NCBI RefSeq assembly: GCF_005771435.1
Contig: NZ_VANI01000010.1
Coordinates: 62,001 to 126,000 of the forward strand
Length of the DNA: 64,000 nt
Direction of reading: 5' to 3'
From: Microbulbifer harenosus
Lineage (GTDB): Bacteria; Pseudomonadota; Gammaproteobacteria; Pseudomonadales; Cellvibrionaceae
In this document: positions 62,101-64,000 of the stretch, in pieces
Layout of the letters: each line of letters begins with the position of its first letter
How positions within the stretch are numbered: position 1 is the first letter of the stretch
Made by a program: the position numbers and the translations under genes
Notes under the pieces: generated by a model
What the model was told of the DNA's origin: nothing
The model's database searches: none
The model's input: the letters and a program-made list of their open reading frames with translations, nothing else

Positions 62101-63261
62101 TCAATCAGGCAAGCCGGACAGGCAGCGGCGCCGGAATTCCGTCGGCGTAACACCGGCAAACTTCTTAAAGAACCGATTGAAGGTGGCCTTGCTGTTAAAC
62201 CCGGATTTAGACGCGATATCGAGTACCGATTCGTCGCGATTCGCGGGATCGGCCAGCCCGATTTTTGCCTCCTGCACGCGGTAGCTGTTGACGTACTCAA
62301 GGAAATTACACCCGTATCGGCTCTTGATCGCCGAAGAAACCTGGCGCGGCGGCAGTTTTACGTGCCCGGCAAACTCTTCTACGGTGAGCCTGGGATTGAG
62401 AAACAGTCTGCCGCTTTCCATCGCGGCACAGATTCTCTCGATAAGACTCTGATCCATCGGCGCAGGGTCTCCACGGCTGGTATTTTTACCTGGCCGGAGG
62501 CCTCCGAGGAGGCCCGAGCCAAGCAGGCTGTAGAACATCAGAACAGTGGTCAGCAAAACGGTCATGTAATTGCCGGTGATTCCCATCACGTTACTGGCAT
62601 CAACGGACCGGAATACACTCCATATGTGCGCGGCCAAACTCCAGATCCAGACCAGTAGGAATCCTCCGATCAGCAAGTGCAGCCAGACGAAAATGCTGTT
62701 CTTGCTGATCGAACGTTGATGTTTGGGCAGCACAAGATCGCGCGCAAGCAGAAAAAAACAGGCAATTCCGTAAACCACAACCATTGCTTTTTGCGCCAAC
62801 CAAAAAAGATCGTGATACCCGCCCGAGAAAAGGAAAACGCTCTTCCCCAGAACCAGGTTAATTTGGACATCCGCGGGGTAGCGATGGTACACAAGGAACA
62901 GATACAGCTGCGCGGTAGCCGCCGGAATCAAGTGCAATGCATGCAAGCGGCGAAATGAAGATTCGCGAAAAATTACCGCACGCGTATAAAAGTAAAGCGC
63001 CGGTCCCAGCAAAAAATAGGCGAACCCAAAAAGAAAAAACAGGTCAGGCGAGACAAAAAACACCCAAAAACAAAATACTTCACCCCGGCATATTAGCGTA
63101 TCGATCGCGATCAGCATGTTCATAAGCATAAAAATTGCCATGAGGGAGTGCGCCAAGCGCCGATTGCTTCTGTACGCAAAAAACAGCATTGCCAACATGC
63201 CGCACTCACCAGCGATCAACAGGAGTGCGACATCATGAATATTGAAGACAATACCGTTCAT
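62101..63261 (-). CDS. Membrane-anchored AraC-family transcriptional regulator
   Basis: A 386-residue regulator with about seven hydrophobic segments over the first 250 residues (e.g. DVALLLIAGECGMLAMLFF, LFFLFGFAYFLLGPALYFY) and a C-terminal AraC-type double helix-turn-helix (about 280-380: LTVEEFAGHVKLPPRQVSS..., VLDIASKSGFNSKATFNRFFKKFAGVTP split over two helices). Proteins of this layout are thought to sense a membrane or periplasmic signal and regulate neighbouring genes. It sits between the GH16 gene and the partial GH43 gene, so it may control the right-hand glycan cluster. Confidence 0.88.
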   Translation of the reverse strand: MNGIVFNIHDVALLLIAGECGMLAMLFFAYRSNRRLAHSLMAIFMLMNMLIAIDTLICRGEVFCFWVFFVSPDLFFLFGFAYFLLGPALYFYTRAVIFRESSFRRLHALHLIPAATAQLYLFLVYHRYPADVQINLVLGKSVFLFSGGYHDLFWLAQKAMVVVYGIACFFLLARDLVLPKHQRSISKNSIFVWLHLLIGGFLLVWIWSLAAHIWSVFRSVDASNVMGITGNYMTVLLTTVLMFYSLLGSGLLGGLRPGKNTSRGDPAPMDQSLIERICAAMESGRLFLNPRLTVEEFAGHVKLPPRQVSSAIKSRYGCNFLEYVNSYRVQEAKIGLADPANRDESVLDIASKSGFNSKATFNRFFKKFAGVTPTEFRRRCLSGLPD

Positions 63262-63268
63262 ATTGAGA

Positions 63269-64000
63269 TCATCGCTCTAGAAGCGTATCCCCATATAGTG
63301 CCAGGCTAAAATCGCCTGCTCCTTGTACGTTTTTCATTGGTGACCGGTCGTAATAAGCCGTACCGTCTGCGTAGGTATCCGACTTTGTCCTGCGCCAGAA
63401 AAGTGGCGCCGAACCACGCACACCCTGCAGCTCCAACACATAACGTTTACCCGCATGCAATACCGGCTGACGGCTTTCCTCCAACCGCAGTTGAAGCAAT
63501 CCCTGCGCCTGCGGTACGTAATTAATCTTCAATCCGTCATCCGGTCCCAGCAGATTCTTTCCTGTCGCATAGGAGTCAGCGAGGTGTCCGCCTGCGTCGC
63601 CTTCATGAAGTTCATACAAGGCTAAAGTTACAGGTTCAGATTCAGTGGTGCCGAGTCCATCTCCGGCGTACAAGTTGATTTCGCGTAATCTGAAATCGAC
63701 ATCCGGACGGAACGCCTGCCCCAGAGTGGCAGCACCACTATCGCCACGATTAAAACTCTCCGGGACGATTGCCGTCTGGTAAGGATCAGCGGTGGTCTGT
63801 AATACCGGTGTTCCTTTCCATCTTGTTGCCGCAGTTGCCGTATTTTGCGCGACATGCACATCGCTTTTTACCTCAGCCAAAGGGCCCGCAGGATTGAAAA
63901 CCGGCCCTTGGTAACTTCCGGGCGGATCGGGCGGCAAACTCACGCCCTGCTTCGTTTGAGGGATCGGTTTGATGGTCCCGTCTTCGTTGTAGTAAAGATG
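63269..64000 (-). CDS. GH43-type protein, C-terminal part with an unassigned domain (runs off the window)
   Basis: Only the 3' end is inside the window (at least 244 residues, open to the right edge). The first residues read HLYYNEDGTIKPI, the very end of a GH43 propeller, matching the same place in the GH43 proteins at 33816-34766 and 57243-60611. After it comes a long C-terminal domain of about 200 residues (e.g. VPESFNRGDSGAATLGQAF, FRLREINLYAGDG, FSLALYGDTLLER) that looks like a beta-sandwich, but I cannot assign it to a family. The catalytic region lies beyond the window. It is directly upstream of the AraC-type regulator on the same strand (7-base gap). Confidence 0.78.
   Translation of the reverse strand, partial: HLYYNEDGTIKPIPQTKQGVSLPPDPPGSYQGPVFNPAGPLAEVKSDVHVAQNTATAATRWKGTPVLQTTADPYQTAIVPESFNRGDSGAATLGQAFRPDVDFRLREINLYAGDGLGTTESEPVTLALYELHEGDAGGHLADSYATGKNLLGPDDGLKINYVPQAQGLLQLRLEESRQPVLHAGKRYVLELQGVRGSAPLFWRRTKSDTYADGTAYYDRSPMKNVQGAGDFSLALYGDTLLER

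Noticed and set aside
62101-62104. Longer GH16 protein starting at 62104
   Set aside because: The extra 84 residues are basic, Cys-containing and non-conserved in look; the GTG at 61852 has a strong ribosome site and begins the signal peptide.

Overview
The window looks like a chromosomal segment from a marine or plant-polysaccharide-degrading gammaproteobacterium of the Cellvibrio/Microbulbifer/Saccharophagus type. This is inferred from family content only: moderately high GC, long polyserine linkers in secreted enzymes, CBM60 modules, multimodular xylanases, a carbohydrate-type TonB receptor, and the Pseudomonas-like genes hutX/hugZ, anr-type fnr and ligB. No rRNA, tRNA, CRISPR array, transposase or phage gene was recognised.

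Layout. 1-2.3 kb: end of a heme-type TonB receptor, then hutX and hugZ (heme uptake and use), with an unusual pair of mutually complementary hairpins in between. 2.4-9.1 kb: housekeeping genes: a small lipoprotein, a hemN-fnr operon with a perfect FNR box, two valine-degradation genes (3-hydroxyisobutyryl-CoA hydrolase, mmsB), and ettA. 9.3-17.9 kb: a large carbohydrate TonB receptor divergent from a 1140-residue GH43/LamG lipoprotein and a serine hydrolase. 17.9-24.6 kb: a GH11-CBM60-CBM60-CE4 xylanase/deacetylase with a LacI-type operator, a hybrid histidine kinase, and an exported KatG. 24.8-39.6 kb: an arabinan cluster: sialidase-fold protein, S9 peptidase, GH51, GH43-CBM13, GH97, two further GH43, then, divergently, a GH43 endo-arabinanase and a GH127/GH146 enzyme. 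39.6-52.5 kb: ligB, then an L-arabinose uptake and oxidation block: arabinonolactonase, a YtfQRT/YjfF-type ABC importer, aldose 1-epimerase, 2-oxoglutarate semialdehyde dehydrogenase, pentose 1-dehydrogenase and arabinonate dehydratase. 52.7-64 kb: an arabinoxylan cluster: GH43, an esterase, CBM2-CBM60-CE1, a giant GH43-CBM6-CBM60-CBM60-GH10 enzyme, a GH16 enzyme, a membrane-bound AraC-type regulator, and the 3' end of one more GH43 gene.

How it fits together. Secreted or lipid-anchored GH43/GH51/GH97/GH127-type enzymes would strip arabinan and arabinoxylan side chains, GH10/GH11 enzymes would cut the xylan backbone, and CE1/CE4/other esterases would remove acyl groups. The TonB receptor could carry oligosaccharides across the outer membrane and the YtfQRT/YjfF-type ABC system could import (furanose) arabinose. 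The cytoplasmic enzymes then oxidise L-arabinose without phosphorylation toward 2-oxoglutarate. One step, 2-keto-3-deoxy-arabinonate dehydratase, is not encoded here. Candidate control elements are a LacI-type palindrome, a TTGTAT-type motif shared by two promoters, the AraC-type regulator and the hybrid kinase. REP/REPIN-like repeats are interspersed.
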